Source of the DNA: an uncultured Clostridium sp.
GTDB taxonomy: Bacteria > Bacillota > Clostridia > Lachnospirales > Lachnospiraceae
DNA: 11,905 bases
Reading direction: 5' to 3'
Assembly (NCBI GenBank): GCA_945946715.1
Contig: CAMEWU010000054.1
Location: 1-11,905, forward strand
Part shown: positions 1-6,317 of the stretch, piece after piece
How the letters are laid out: each line of letters opens with the position of its first letter
Position numbering within the stretch: position 1 is the first letter of the stretch
Notes under the pieces: generated by a model
Told to the model about the DNA's origin: nothing
Database searches by the model: none
What the model saw: the letters and a program-made list of their open reading frames with translations, nothing else
Position numbers and translations under genes: made by a program

Positions 1-2013
1 TTCTTTCAACCGGAACTGTTCTACCTCTTCCATCAATGTATTGGCACAATTGATTAACTCAGTACTAATTGCAGCATTTTCCTGTGAAGATGCTGCATTT
101 GCTTCAATAATCCGGCTAATCTCTTCTATCCGGTTGGTTATCATATCCACTGCAGAACTTTGATTTTCTACATATTGAGCAATCTGTTCAATATCGTCCT
201 GGGACCTCAGTGCACCCTCAATTCCCTGATTCAAAGTGTTGGCCGTCTTCTCTGCCAGAATTCTTCCCCGTTCTACTGCCTCACTGGAACTCATAATCAG
301 GTCTCGGATATTATCACTGGCTTCCATACTCTCTCCAGCCAGTTTTGAAATTTCAGTTGCAACCACCGCAAATCCTCTTCCACCTTCTCCTGCTCTGGCT
401 GCCTCAATGGAAGCATTCAAAGCAAGCAGACTGGTCTGATCTGCAATACTATTAATGGTTGTAATAATCTCTGCAATTTTATTAGAAGTTGTATTCATTT
501 CATCAATGGCCTCTAACAGCTGTTGCATTTCCTGATTACCAATCTGCAACTGCTGGTTAGTTTCTTCAGCTACATGACTTACATGCTCTGCATTTTCCAT
601 AATATGGTGAATTTCATCTGACAGTACAGTCATATTAGAAGCCACATCCATAATAGCCTCATTCTGCTCCGTAGCACCTTCTGCAACCGAAAATGAGCTT
701 TCTTCTACCTGTTTTGAGAATTCTACTACAACATCTGCCTGTTTTCGAATACCTGCAAAGGCTTGATTCAAGCTGTCTATAATTACCTGAAGGGATTCCT
801 TAATTTCCAAAAAGCTTCCTTTATAATCAGCTTCCATTTCTACTGTTAAATCTTTATTTGAAATACCGGAAACCACTTGATTGATATCATTGATATAATA
901 CTTCAGACTGTCTATGGTTTCGTTCAATGAAGTAGATAATTGTGCAATCTCATCTGTGATTGGTTCTTCATCAAAACTGATGTCCAGATTACCTTCTGAA
1001 ATATTTCCTACCTTACCACTAACGGATTCGATTGGCTGGAACCAGGTACGCATCCGGTTTTTACAGATTTGAATAGAACTAAATACTGTAATTGCCAACA
1101 TGACAATACAGAGTAAAAGCAGCCAAAATGTCATCTGTAAGGACTTCAGGGTTGGTTGGGCAGTAATTACCTTCCAACCACACTCATCTACTTCTTCCGC
1201 TACCATCCGCATAGATTTTCCATTGTAATCCCGTACAAAGTATACCTGATTCATTTTATTATTCAGTTTTGCATAACGGCCATTTAAAGCTGTTTCCAGA
1301 GTAGACGAATTCTCTATGGAGAGTGCCAATTCCGAATTTGGATGGGTCAGTATGGTACCCTCTTTGGATACCAGAAAACTGTAACCACTGCCACCCTGAT
1401 TGTCCTGAGATACCAGAGCAATAATATTATCCATATACATATCCAAGCCAACAACTCCCACCATCTGGTCATCTCGGAAAATAGCTTTCGACAATGTAAT
1501 ACAGAAATTACCGGTCTGTTCATCCACATAAGGTTCCGATACATATACAGCATCCGGATTCTTTTGTGCTTCTATATACCAAGTTCTCTCAGTTACAATA
1601 AAATCTGCCGGAGGTTCCCAGCCACCACTCATAATCGTGGTATTGGTATCATAACAGGCGTATGCCGCAGATACATTTTCATCCTTTTCCACCATAGAAT
1701 CTACGATTGTCCGGGACTGCTCCCATGCATTTGGAACTTCTTTTCCATTGCTATACGCGGTTTTCCCTTTGTAATCAGTTACTTCCAGATTTTCAATAGA
1801 GGTTGCCATACTTTCCAGATAAATCTGCTTTCCACTTATTTCCATAGATATGGCATCCTTCAATATAGTATTTTCGCTCCGCAGCTGGTTCCTGCTTAAC
1901 ACAAATGATATATTCGTTGTTACTATCATAAATATAAAAATTACTATAACCAAATTAATCACAATAATCCGGTTAAATATCTTTCCTATCCGATCACTAT
2001 ATGTATTCTTCAT
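1..2013 (-). CDS. Methyl-accepting chemotaxis protein (double-Cache type), 3' end cut by window edge
   Basis: Transmembrane chemoreceptor that senses an extracellular ligand and controls CheA through CheW. I translated it by hand: 671 codons are open from the ATG at 2013 to the left edge without a stop. Residues 16-38 are a membrane helix. Residues 39-290 are a periphery-facing sensor of dCache_1 type, with an R143-x-W145-Y146 motif, Y162-x-D164 and a later GLD ending at D191. Residues 293-316 are the second membrane helix and 317-370 a HAMP domain. The cytoplasmic methyl-accepting coiled coil follows, with the highly conserved tip around 522-555 (IADQTSLLALNASIEAARAG, then EGGRGFAVVA). The last visible residues (EEVEQFRLKE) resemble a normal receptor C-terminus, so probably only a few codons are missing. 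The start is fixed by GGGGAGG seven bases before the ATG. It lies 51 bases after the diguanylate cyclase gene and is probably cotranscribed with it. The family is certain; the ligand is unknown. Confidence 0.95.
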   Translation of the reverse strand, partial: MKNTYSDRIGKIFNRIIVINLVIVIFIFMIVTTNISFVLSRNQLRSENTILKDAISMEISGKQIYLESMATSIENLEVTDYKGKTAYSNGKEVPNAWEQSRTIVDSMVEKDENVSAAYACYDTNTTIMSGGWEPPADFIVTERTWYIEAQKNPDAVYVSEPYVDEQTGNFCITLSKAIFRDDQMVGVVGLDMYMDNIIALVSQDNQGGSGYSFLVSKEGTILTHPNSELALSIENSSTLETALNGRYAKLNNKMNQVYFVRDYNGKSMRMVAEEVDECGWKVITAQPTLKSLQMTFWLLLLCIVMLAITVFSSIQICKNRMRTWFQPIESVSGKVGNISEGNLDISFDEEPITDEIAQLSTSLNETIDSLKYYINDINQVVSGISNKDLTVEMEADYKGSFLEIKESLQVIIDSLNQAFAGIRKQADVVVEFSKQVEESSFSVAEGATEQNEAIMDVASNMTVLSDEIHHIMENAEHVSHVAEETNQQLQIGNQEMQQLLEAIDEMNTTSNKIAEIITTINSIADQTSLLALNASIEAARAGEGGRGFAVVATEISKLAGESMEASDNIRDLIMSSSEAVERGRILAEKTANTLNQGIEGALRSQDDIEQIAQYVENQSSAVDMITNRIEEISRIIEANAASSQENAAISTELINCANTLMEEVEQFRLKE

Positions 2014-2064
2014 TGAATTTCCTCCCCGCAACTGTATTGTGTTTATCCGTTTCTTCTTTAGCGT

Positions 2065-3384
2065 TTATTCCAGAAAATAAATTCCGTTTTTGTTTGATAA
2101 CTTCACATGGTACATCGCCTTATCCGCTTTATCAAATACGCTTTTTATATCTTCTCCATGTTGCCATGATACGATTCCGGCACAAAAACAAGTATGTTCC
2201 TTTAACCGGTTTAATGATTTCTCCACTTCTTCATATGGCATATTCCGTGTTAAAATAACAAACTCATCACCGCCAAACCGTCCAAGTATACTTGTTTCAG
2301 CAAAACAATTGGCCAATTCCTTTGCCATTTTCTTTAACACTTCATCTCCATACTGGTGACCATATTGGTCATTGATTTGTTTGAAATCATCTAAATCCAA
2401 TATTATAAAATAAAATTCCCCATCCGGAGATTCATCTACATATTCCTGCATTTTTTCAAATGCAGCCTCTTTTCGATACAGATTGGTTAAACCATCCATA
2501 TCTGCTTTGTGATTCAGCTTCATTTTCTCCATCTTGGAATCATGAATATCCTCAATTCTTCCTATGACACTGTGAATCTTTCCGTCTGCACCAGCCAAGC
2601 TCTTATAATGGGTCATATGCCATCGGTAACCGCCACCTGAAACAGCTGATAAATATTCCAGATTTCCTTCTGTTTCTTCTTTACAAGCACCATATAACGC
2701 CTGCTTAAATGCGTCAATGTGACTGCTATGAACCAGCGGTGATGTCTTAATATATTCGCTGTAATTATTTATTTCTTTGCGTTTCTTATTATCTGGAAAA
2801 TTATAAGAAAATACCATTTTATCCATGTCCGGATAGAATTCAAATAATAATCCCTGTGCGGTTGCTTCCAGAATCTTATACCGTTCTTCCTGTAACAAAA
2901 GATTGGCATTGGCTTCTTTTAATTCTGCAATTGTATCTTCTTTTTCCTTCTTATCTGTAATATCCGTAACTACCGTCAGATAAATTGGATAATGACTGAT
3001 TTTGTTTTCAATTGGAACACCATGGATATGAAACCAACCAATTATTCCATTGGCCCGATATCCTCGAAATGTATGAATAATTTCCTTATTTTGAGGAGCA
3101 TTCTCAAGGATACTGCTTTGAAAGCCATCTACATCTTCTTCCACGATTGTGGAAAAAACATCCTGTGCCGTTTTCATGTATTCTTCCTTTGTATAACCAA
3201 TGCATTCAAAGAAAGCTTCATTTAAATACAAGGCATGTACCGTATTTTCGACTTCAAATACACCAACACCGGCCGTTATATTCTTCAAAATGATTGTCAG
3301 TATATCATTTACATTATCCCCCAGACATTGTAATCGATGATAATCTGCTATATCATATTTCTCCCATATCTCATCAATTTCCAT
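2065..3384 (-). CDS. PAS-PAS-GGDEF diguanylate cyclase
   Basis: Predicted soluble enzyme of 439 residues making cyclic di-GMP from two GTP. Numbered from the ATG at 3384, residues about 28-145 form a PAS-like sensor (NEAFFECIGYTKEEY is a typical PAS core). A short coiled coil covers about 145-168 and a second PAS-like region with a PAC-type end covers about 170-290. The GGDEF domain occupies about 295-439, with DGLTNLYRK at its start, the metal-binding LDLDDFKQIND segment, and an intact GGDEF at 371-375. The product-inhibition I-site (RxxD upstream of GGDEF) is absent; the matching positions are Ala362 and Ser365. No membrane helix is seen, so the input should be cytoplasmic. An in-frame ATG lies ten codons upstream (3414), but the 3384 start has AAAGGAG placed six bases before it and is preferred. 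The gene heads a two-gene unit with the chemoreceptor. Activity is likely but not proven by sequence. Confidence 0.93.
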   Translation of the reverse strand: MEIDEIWEKYDIADYHRLQCLGDNVNDILTIILKNITAGVGVFEVENTVHALYLNEAFFECIGYTKEEYMKTAQDVFSTIVEEDVDGFQSSILENAPQNKEIIHTFRGYRANGIIGWFHIHGVPIENKISHYPIYLTVVTDITDKKEKEDTIAELKEANANLLLQEERYKILEATAQGLLFEFYPDMDKMVFSYNFPDNKKRKEINNYSEYIKTSPLVHSSHIDAFKQALYGACKEETEGNLEYLSAVSGGGYRWHMTHYKSLAGADGKIHSVIGRIEDIHDSKMEKMKLNHKADMDGLTNLYRKEAAFEKMQEYVDESPDGEFYFIILDLDDFKQINDQYGHQYGDEVLKKMAKELANCFAETSILGRFGGDEFVILTRNMPYEEVEKSLNRLKEHTCFCAGIVSWQHGEDIKSVFDKADKAMYHVKLSNKNGIYFLE

Positions 3385-3459
3385 AAACGTCTCCTTTGTA
3401 AATATATATTCCATTTATCTTTCAAATATACTATGCAAGCACAATCTGTCATATTGTTC

Positions 3460-3468
3460 ATTATATCA
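3460..3468 (-). promoter_or_regulatory. Extended -10 promoter, proximal copy (cyclase gene)
   Basis: On the minus strand this reads TGATATAAT, a perfect extended -10 box (TGn plus TATAAT). No good -35 element is found at the usual distance, which extended -10 promoters tolerate. The predicted transcript would start near 3453, giving a leader of about 70 bases before the ATG at 3384. It lies inside the first copy of the direct repeat. Confidence 0.5.
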
Positions 3469-3497
3469 TGTCGCCTGTCGGCTCCATGTGGTTTTGC

Positions 3498-3536
3498 GCA
3501 TTATGCCGGCTTGTGCAAGCACAGCCGTCGCAATGC
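3498..3536 (-). promoter_or_regulatory. Hairpin in the leader of the cyclase-receptor unit
   Basis: On the minus strand an outer stem GCATT/AATGC (3532-3536 with 3498-3502) encloses a four-by-four internal loop. Inside is a stem CGGCT-GTG/CAC-A-AGCCG with one bulged A and the loop CTTG. No T-run follows, so it is not a standard terminator. Its 5' arm lies at the start predicted for the distal promoter. A second AGCCG at about 3479-3483 could compete for the same CGGCT arm. Confidence 0.45.
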
Positions 3537-3538
3537 TC

Positions 3539-3547
3539 ATTATATCA
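3539..3547 (-). promoter_or_regulatory. Extended -10 promoter, distal copy (cyclase gene)
   Basis: The minus strand again reads TGATATAAT, preceded by TA, so it fits an extended -10 box very well. A run of seven T's lies where a -35 element would sit. That run directly follows the tsf terminator, so this is the first place transcription could restart. The predicted start near 3532 would put the 3498-3536 hairpin at the very 5' end of the RNA. Confidence 0.5.
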
Positions 3548-3576
3548 TATTTTATATAGCAAAAAAAGCATATTTT

Positions 3577-3612
3577 AAAAACGCTGGAATCTTTTTGATT
3601 TCCAGCGTTTTA
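3577..3612 (-). terminator. Rho-independent terminator after tsf
   Basis: A perfect 12-base-pair stem (3578-3589 with 3600-3611, arm AAAACGCTGGAA) has a ten-base loop and a run of five T's on the minus strand, 20-odd bases after the tsf stop. The A and T flanks make it fairly symmetrical. It separates the ribosomal/translation genes from the cyclase-receptor unit. Confidence 0.9.
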
Positions 3613-3632
3613 TCATCATTTTATAAATTGGA

Positions 3633-4715
3633 TTACATTCCCATCTGTGCCTTTACTTCTGCAGCAAAATCTTCATTCTTCTTTTCCATACCTTCGCCTA
3701 CTTCGAAACGAACGAACTGAGCAACCTTAAGTTCCTTATTAACAGACTCAAGATACTTTGCAACAGACTGCTTTCCATCTTCAGCCTTAACATATACCTG
3801 ATCCAGAAGGCTGATTTCCTTAACCTGCTTAGAAATACGTCCTTCTACAAGACCGTTAAAAATCTTATCAGATACGATTGCTTCCTTATCATCCATAGCC
3901 AACTGAGCTAATGCTACCTTAGCTTCATTTGAAAGGAAGTTTGGCAAATAATTCATATTGCTCTTCTTCTCTTCATAGATTGCGATATCTTCTGCACTCC
4001 ATACAGAACCACCAACAGCCTTGTCAAGTAACTTCTGTAATACAGGCTTTGGAAGTGAAAATGGATCATTTAATGCACTATCAATTGTAATCTCTTTTAA
4101 CTTGGTCATCTCTGCTTCAGAAATGTCAGCTCTGCAAATGTACTGTGGATTCATAGCTGCAATCTGCATTGCCACATTCTTAAGTGCTTCCTTAACTGCA
4201 TCATCATTTGCGCCAAGACCGGCAACAAGAACACCTATTCTACCATTGCCGTGTAAGTAATCTACAACAACATCACCAGTAATCTTCTGGAATCTACGAA
4301 CAGATAACTTCTCACCGATGGTAGCAGTCTTAGATACAAGTTCTTCTTTAAGCCCATTCTCACCAAGAAGTGCCTCAACATCCTCGCCATCTTTACCACC
4401 AACGAATGATGATGTAAGTGCCTGATCTGCAACTGACTGTACAAATGTCTGGAATACTTCATTCTTAGCAACGAAGTCTGTCTCAGAGTTAACTTCTACA
4501 ACAACACCTGTTGTACCATTAACAGCTGACCGACAAATACCCTCTGCTGCAATTCTGCTTGCTTTCTTTTCAGCCTTTACTGCACCACTCTTACGAAGTG
4601 CATCTACTGCTGCTTCCATATTCCCATCACACTCTGCAAGAGCCTTCTTACAATCCATCATTCCGGCGCCAGTTAATTCTCTTAATTCTTTTACCATTGC
4701 TGCTGTAATAGCCAT
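3633..4715 (-). CDS. tsf: Translation elongation factor Ts
   Basis: EF-Ts promotes exchange of GDP for GTP on EF-Tu during protein synthesis in the cytoplasm. The N-terminal UBA-like domain is clear (residues 1-55, with TGAGMMDCKKAL at 15-26). It is followed by the EF-Tu-contacting signature TDFVAKN at 79-85 and the core domains. The end (about 284-360) is also typical: NGLVEGRISKQVKEISLLDQ, then FVRFEVGEGMEKK. The protein has 360 residues, while B. subtilis and E. coli EF-Ts have somewhat under 300. The extra length lies at about 216-280, where the family normally runs straight from the SALN-type helix into the VEGR helix. The start at 4715 has GGAGGG seven bases upstream; an ATG five codons earlier lacks a site. 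It follows rpsB, as in most bacteria, but pyrH does not follow it here. Confidence 0.97.
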   Translation of the reverse strand: MAITAAMVKELRELTGAGMMDCKKALAECDGNMEAAVDALRKSGAVKAEKKASRIAAEGICRSAVNGTTGVVVEVNSETDFVAKNEVFQTFVQSVADQALTSSFVGGKDGEDVEALLGENGLKEELVSKTATIGEKLSVRRFQKITGDVVVDYLHGNGRIGVLVAGLGANDDAVKEALKNVAMQIAAMNPQYICRADISEAEMTKLKEITIDSALNDPFSLPKPVLQKLLDKAVGGSVWSAEDIAIYEEKKSNMNYLPNFLSNEAKVALAQLAMDDKEAIVSDKIFNGLVEGRISKQVKEISLLDQVYVKAEDGKQSVAKYLESVNKELKVAQFVRFEVGEGMEKKNEDFAAEVKAQMGM

Positions 4716-4738
4716 TTTAATACCCTCCATTATTTATA

Positions 4739-4767
4739 ATAATATGCTTTATAAAATCTTGTCTTAA
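4739..4767 (-). promoter_or_regulatory. Possible internal tsf promoter
   Basis: On the minus strand TTAAGA (4762-4767) and TATTAT (4739-4744) are separated by exactly 17 bases. They match four and five of six consensus positions. The region is very AT-rich, so chance matches are easy. Initiation here would give a very short leader before the GGAGGG site. It would supply tsf when transcription stops at the preceding hairpin. Confidence 0.3.
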
Positions 4768-4797
4768 GAAAAGCCTTAGTCATTGAGGCTAAGGCTT
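4764..4797 (-). terminator. Hairpin between rpsB and tsf (attenuator-like)
   Basis: A nine-base-pair stem (AAGCCTTAG/CTAAGGCTT, 4771-4779 with 4789-4797) has a nine-base loop. It is followed on the minus strand by TTTTCTT. It begins about 18 bases after the rpsB stop. The interrupted T-run suggests partial termination or an RNA processing/stability site, which would let rpsB and tsf be expressed at different levels. Confidence 0.6.
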
Positions 4798-4815
4798 CAA
4801 GTTCCACTTATGAGA

Positions 4816-5553
4816 TTACTCTTCTGTAGCTTCCTCAGCTTCTACTTCTGCTTCTTCTACAGGAGCATCTGCACCCTGATTTGCTTCAATAACAGCATCA
4901 GCCATCTTAGAAACGATTAACTTTACTGCACGAATTGCATCATCATTACCAGGAATTACATAGTCTAATTCTTCCGGATCACAGTTGGTATCAACAATAC
5001 CAGCTAACGGAATACCTAAGGTATGAGCTTCCTGAATACAGATTCTTTCCTTTCTTGGGTCAACTACAAAAATCATATCCGGAAGACCCTTCATATTCTT
5101 AATACCACCAAGGTTCTTCTCTAATTTTTCCATTTCCTTCTTAATCTGGATAACTTCTTTCTTAGGAAGAACATCAAAGGTTCCATCTGCTTCCATTTCT
5201 TCATATTTCTTTAAGGTTGCAATACGAGTCTGAATTGTCTTGAAGTTAGTCAGCATACCACCTAACCATCTCTCGTTTACATAGAACATACCACAACGTT
5301 CAGCCTCAGACTTGATAGCTTCCTGTGCCTGCTTCTTAGTACCTACGAATAATACGGTACCACCATCTGCAACACAATCCTTGATTGCATTGTAAGTCTC
5401 ATCTACTTTACCTACAGACTTCTGTAAATCAATAATGTAAATACCATTACGCTCTGTGTAGATGTATGGAGCCATCTTAGGGTTCCATCTTCTTGTCTGA
5501 TGTCCAAAATGTACACCAGCTTCTAATAACTGCTTCATTGAAATTACGCTCAT
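4816..5553 (-). CDS. rpsB: 30S ribosomal protein S2
   Basis: Small-subunit ribosomal protein S2, 245 residues, a usual length. The start MSVISMKQLLEAGVHFGHQT is diagnostic (LLEAGVHFGHQTRRWNPKM). Other family landmarks are NGIYIIDLQK, VLFVGTKKQAQ, NERWLGGMLTNF, and PDMIFVVDPRKE followed by GIPLAGIVDTNCDP. The tail (about 222-245) is a Glu/Ala-rich acidic extension, common in Firmicutes. The start at 5553 has GGAGGT seven bases upstream; upstream in-frame ATGs fall in the structured leader and are rejected. It has its own promoter and leader and is followed by a hairpin and tsf. Confidence 0.98.
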   Translation of the reverse strand: MSVISMKQLLEAGVHFGHQTRRWNPKMAPYIYTERNGIYIIDLQKSVGKVDETYNAIKDCVADGGTVLFVGTKKQAQEAIKSEAERCGMFYVNERWLGGMLTNFKTIQTRIATLKKYEEMEADGTFDVLPKKEVIQIKKEMEKLEKNLGGIKNMKGLPDMIFVVDPRKERICIQEAHTLGIPLAGIVDTNCDPEELDYVIPGNDDAIRAVKLIVSKMADAVIEANQGADAPVEEAEVEAEEATEE

Positions 5554-5579
5554 TTTTCTTACCTCCATGGTTTTAATCT

Positions 5580-5645
5580 TCCCGGAATTTCCTAACCTGT
5601 TTACCATGAGCAATGGCACCATACAGGCAATCCGTTCCAGTGTTT
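5580..5645 (-). promoter_or_regulatory. Structured 5' leader of rpsB, candidate S2 autoregulatory RNA
   Basis: The minus-strand RNA between promoter and gene can form nested pairings. GGAA pairs with TTCC (5635-5638 with 5584-5587), CCTGT with ACAGG (5623-5627 with 5596-5600), and an inner GCCAT with ATGGT around the loop TGCTC. Leaders that bind S2 and repress rpsB are known in bacteria. Membership of this one in such a class is inference. Confidence 0.4.
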
Positions 5646-5663
5646 ATTTTTACACCAAGTGGT

Positions 5664-5692
5664 ATTTTATCATATCACCTGGTCCTATGCAA
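5664..5692 (-). promoter_or_regulatory. Sigma-A type promoter of rpsB-tsf
   Basis: On the minus strand TTGCAT (5687-5692) and TAAAAT (5664-5669) are separated by exactly 17 bases, with a TGA making an extended -10. This is the best promoter in the window. Its predicted start near 5657 gives a leader of about 100 bases. It allows rpsB-tsf transcription apart from the flagellar operon. Confidence 0.75.
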
Positions 5693-5740
5693 GTTTTTTT
5701 CGTCTTTTTCAACCTATTTTTTCGTTTACATAGCCACCGT

Positions 5741-6313
5741 TTATCTTCCGGTAATCAGTTTGGCAATGGTGTCATAATCTGTTCCCACAGAAACAGAATA
5801 CTCCCCTACATTAATACGAGAGGAATATCCATTTTCTACCAGATAAGAATCAAATTCAGAAGCGTCTTCAATTACTCCCTGGTCTTTTAATATAGTTGCA
5901 ACATTCCAGGAACTCATTCCACTTACTACAGTAAAACTTACCATCCGGGTATTCTCTGTTGAACCGGCAGCTTCTGTTGTAGTATCCTCTGTAGTTGCGC
6001 TTGTATCCGTATTCACTGTTGTACACGCATTCGTCGTTGCATCCGTATTCGTCGTTGTATCTATATCCTCAGAAGTTGATAACGGAGACTCCGTATTCTT
6101 TACGGGCTCACCTGTACTTGCTTCCGTATCTGCCGGTTTCACCAAATCATCTAATAGAGTTTCCGATTTTACCATTCCCAGTTCTTCTGCCCGTTTAATA
6201 ATTTCCTCATCTGATAGTTTTTTTCCTCCGGAAATTGCATAGGCTGTCATTAATACAATTGTAGCAAACAGAATCCCAACACCAATTCCTCTTATATAAT
6301 ATTTCCGTTTCAT
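5741..6313 (-). CDS. Membrane-anchored Thr-rich protein with C-terminal YceG/MltG-like (LysM-type) domain
   Basis: Protein of 190 residues from the ATG at 6313. Residues 8-28 are a single membrane helix after a basic start (KRKYYIRG), so the rest is probably outside the membrane. Residues about 60-122 are a low-complexity Thr/Ser/Asp/Glu-rich linker. Residues 124-190 (SGMSSWNVATILKDQGVIED, later INVGEYSVSVGTDYDTIAKL) resemble the LysM-like N-terminal module of MltG/YceG endolytic transglycosylases. The catalytic domain is absent, so it may bind peptidoglycan but should not cut it. The start at 6313 leaves four bases after the preceding stop and has AGG eight bases upstream. The ATG five codons earlier has only a two-base spacer. 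It is the last gene of the flagellar group before rpsB; no clear terminator follows. Function is unknown. Confidence 0.8.
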   Translation of the reverse strand: MKRKYYIRGIGVGILFATIVLMTAYAISGGKKLSDEEIIKRAEELGMVKSETLLDDLVKPADTEASTGEPVKNTESPLSTSEDIDTTTNTDATTNACTTVNTDTSATTEDTTTEAAGSTENTRMVSFTVVSGMSSWNVATILKDQGVIEDASEFDSYLVENGYSSRINVGEYSVSVGTDYDTIAKLITGR

Positions 6314-6317
6314 AGTT

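Larger units (their letters stand above)
3434..3548. repeat. Imperfect direct repeat (two ~35-base copies, 80 bases apart)
   Basis: Copy 1 is 3434-3469 and copy 2 is 3514-3548. Both begin TGCAAGCACA and end TCATTATATCAT on the plus strand, with a divergent middle of about 13 bases. The interval between the copies is richer in G and C than the surrounding DNA. Each copy contains a minus-strand extended -10 box. It could be a locally duplicated promoter segment or part of a dispersed intergenic repeat family. One window cannot decide between these. Confidence 0.6.

Noticed and set aside
1342..1899. Long plus-strand open frame (185 codons) opposite the chemoreceptor
   Set aside because: It lies entirely antisense to a well-supported receptor sensor domain, has no ribosome binding site, and its product is an Ile/Tyr/Phe-rich mix without family resemblance.
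3475..3500. Sigma-28 promoter (a GCCGACAG sequence on the minus strand resembling GCCGATAA)
   Set aside because: No TAAA-like -35 element lies about 15 bases upstream, so only half of the signal is present.
3384..3540. c-di-GMP riboswitch in front of the cyclase gene
   Set aside because: The leader has hairpins, but I could not align it with the conserved core of the class I or class II c-di-GMP riboswitches.
3434..3548. Mobile element or attachment site at the direct repeat
   Set aside because: There is no integrase, transposase or inverted-repeat end nearby; the copies are imperfect and coincide with promoter boxes.
3337..3720. Plus-strand open frame across the cyclase promoter region and tsf end
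   Set aside because: It crosses a start region, a terminator and the end of tsf on the other strand, and shows no ribosome binding site or recognisable domain.
4816..5622. Extended rpsB start at 5622
   Set aside because: The extra 23 codons lie in the leader, are unlike S2 proteins, and the ATG at 5553 has an ideal ribosome binding site.
5693..5740. Terminator at the end of the flagellar operon
   Set aside because: T/A runs are present but I found no stable stem next to a T-run on the minus strand, so I do not call one.
5995..6198. Plus-strand open frame rich in Tyr/Ser/Leu
   Set aside because: It is the shadow of the Thr-rich low-complexity linker of the YceG-like protein and has no independent support.
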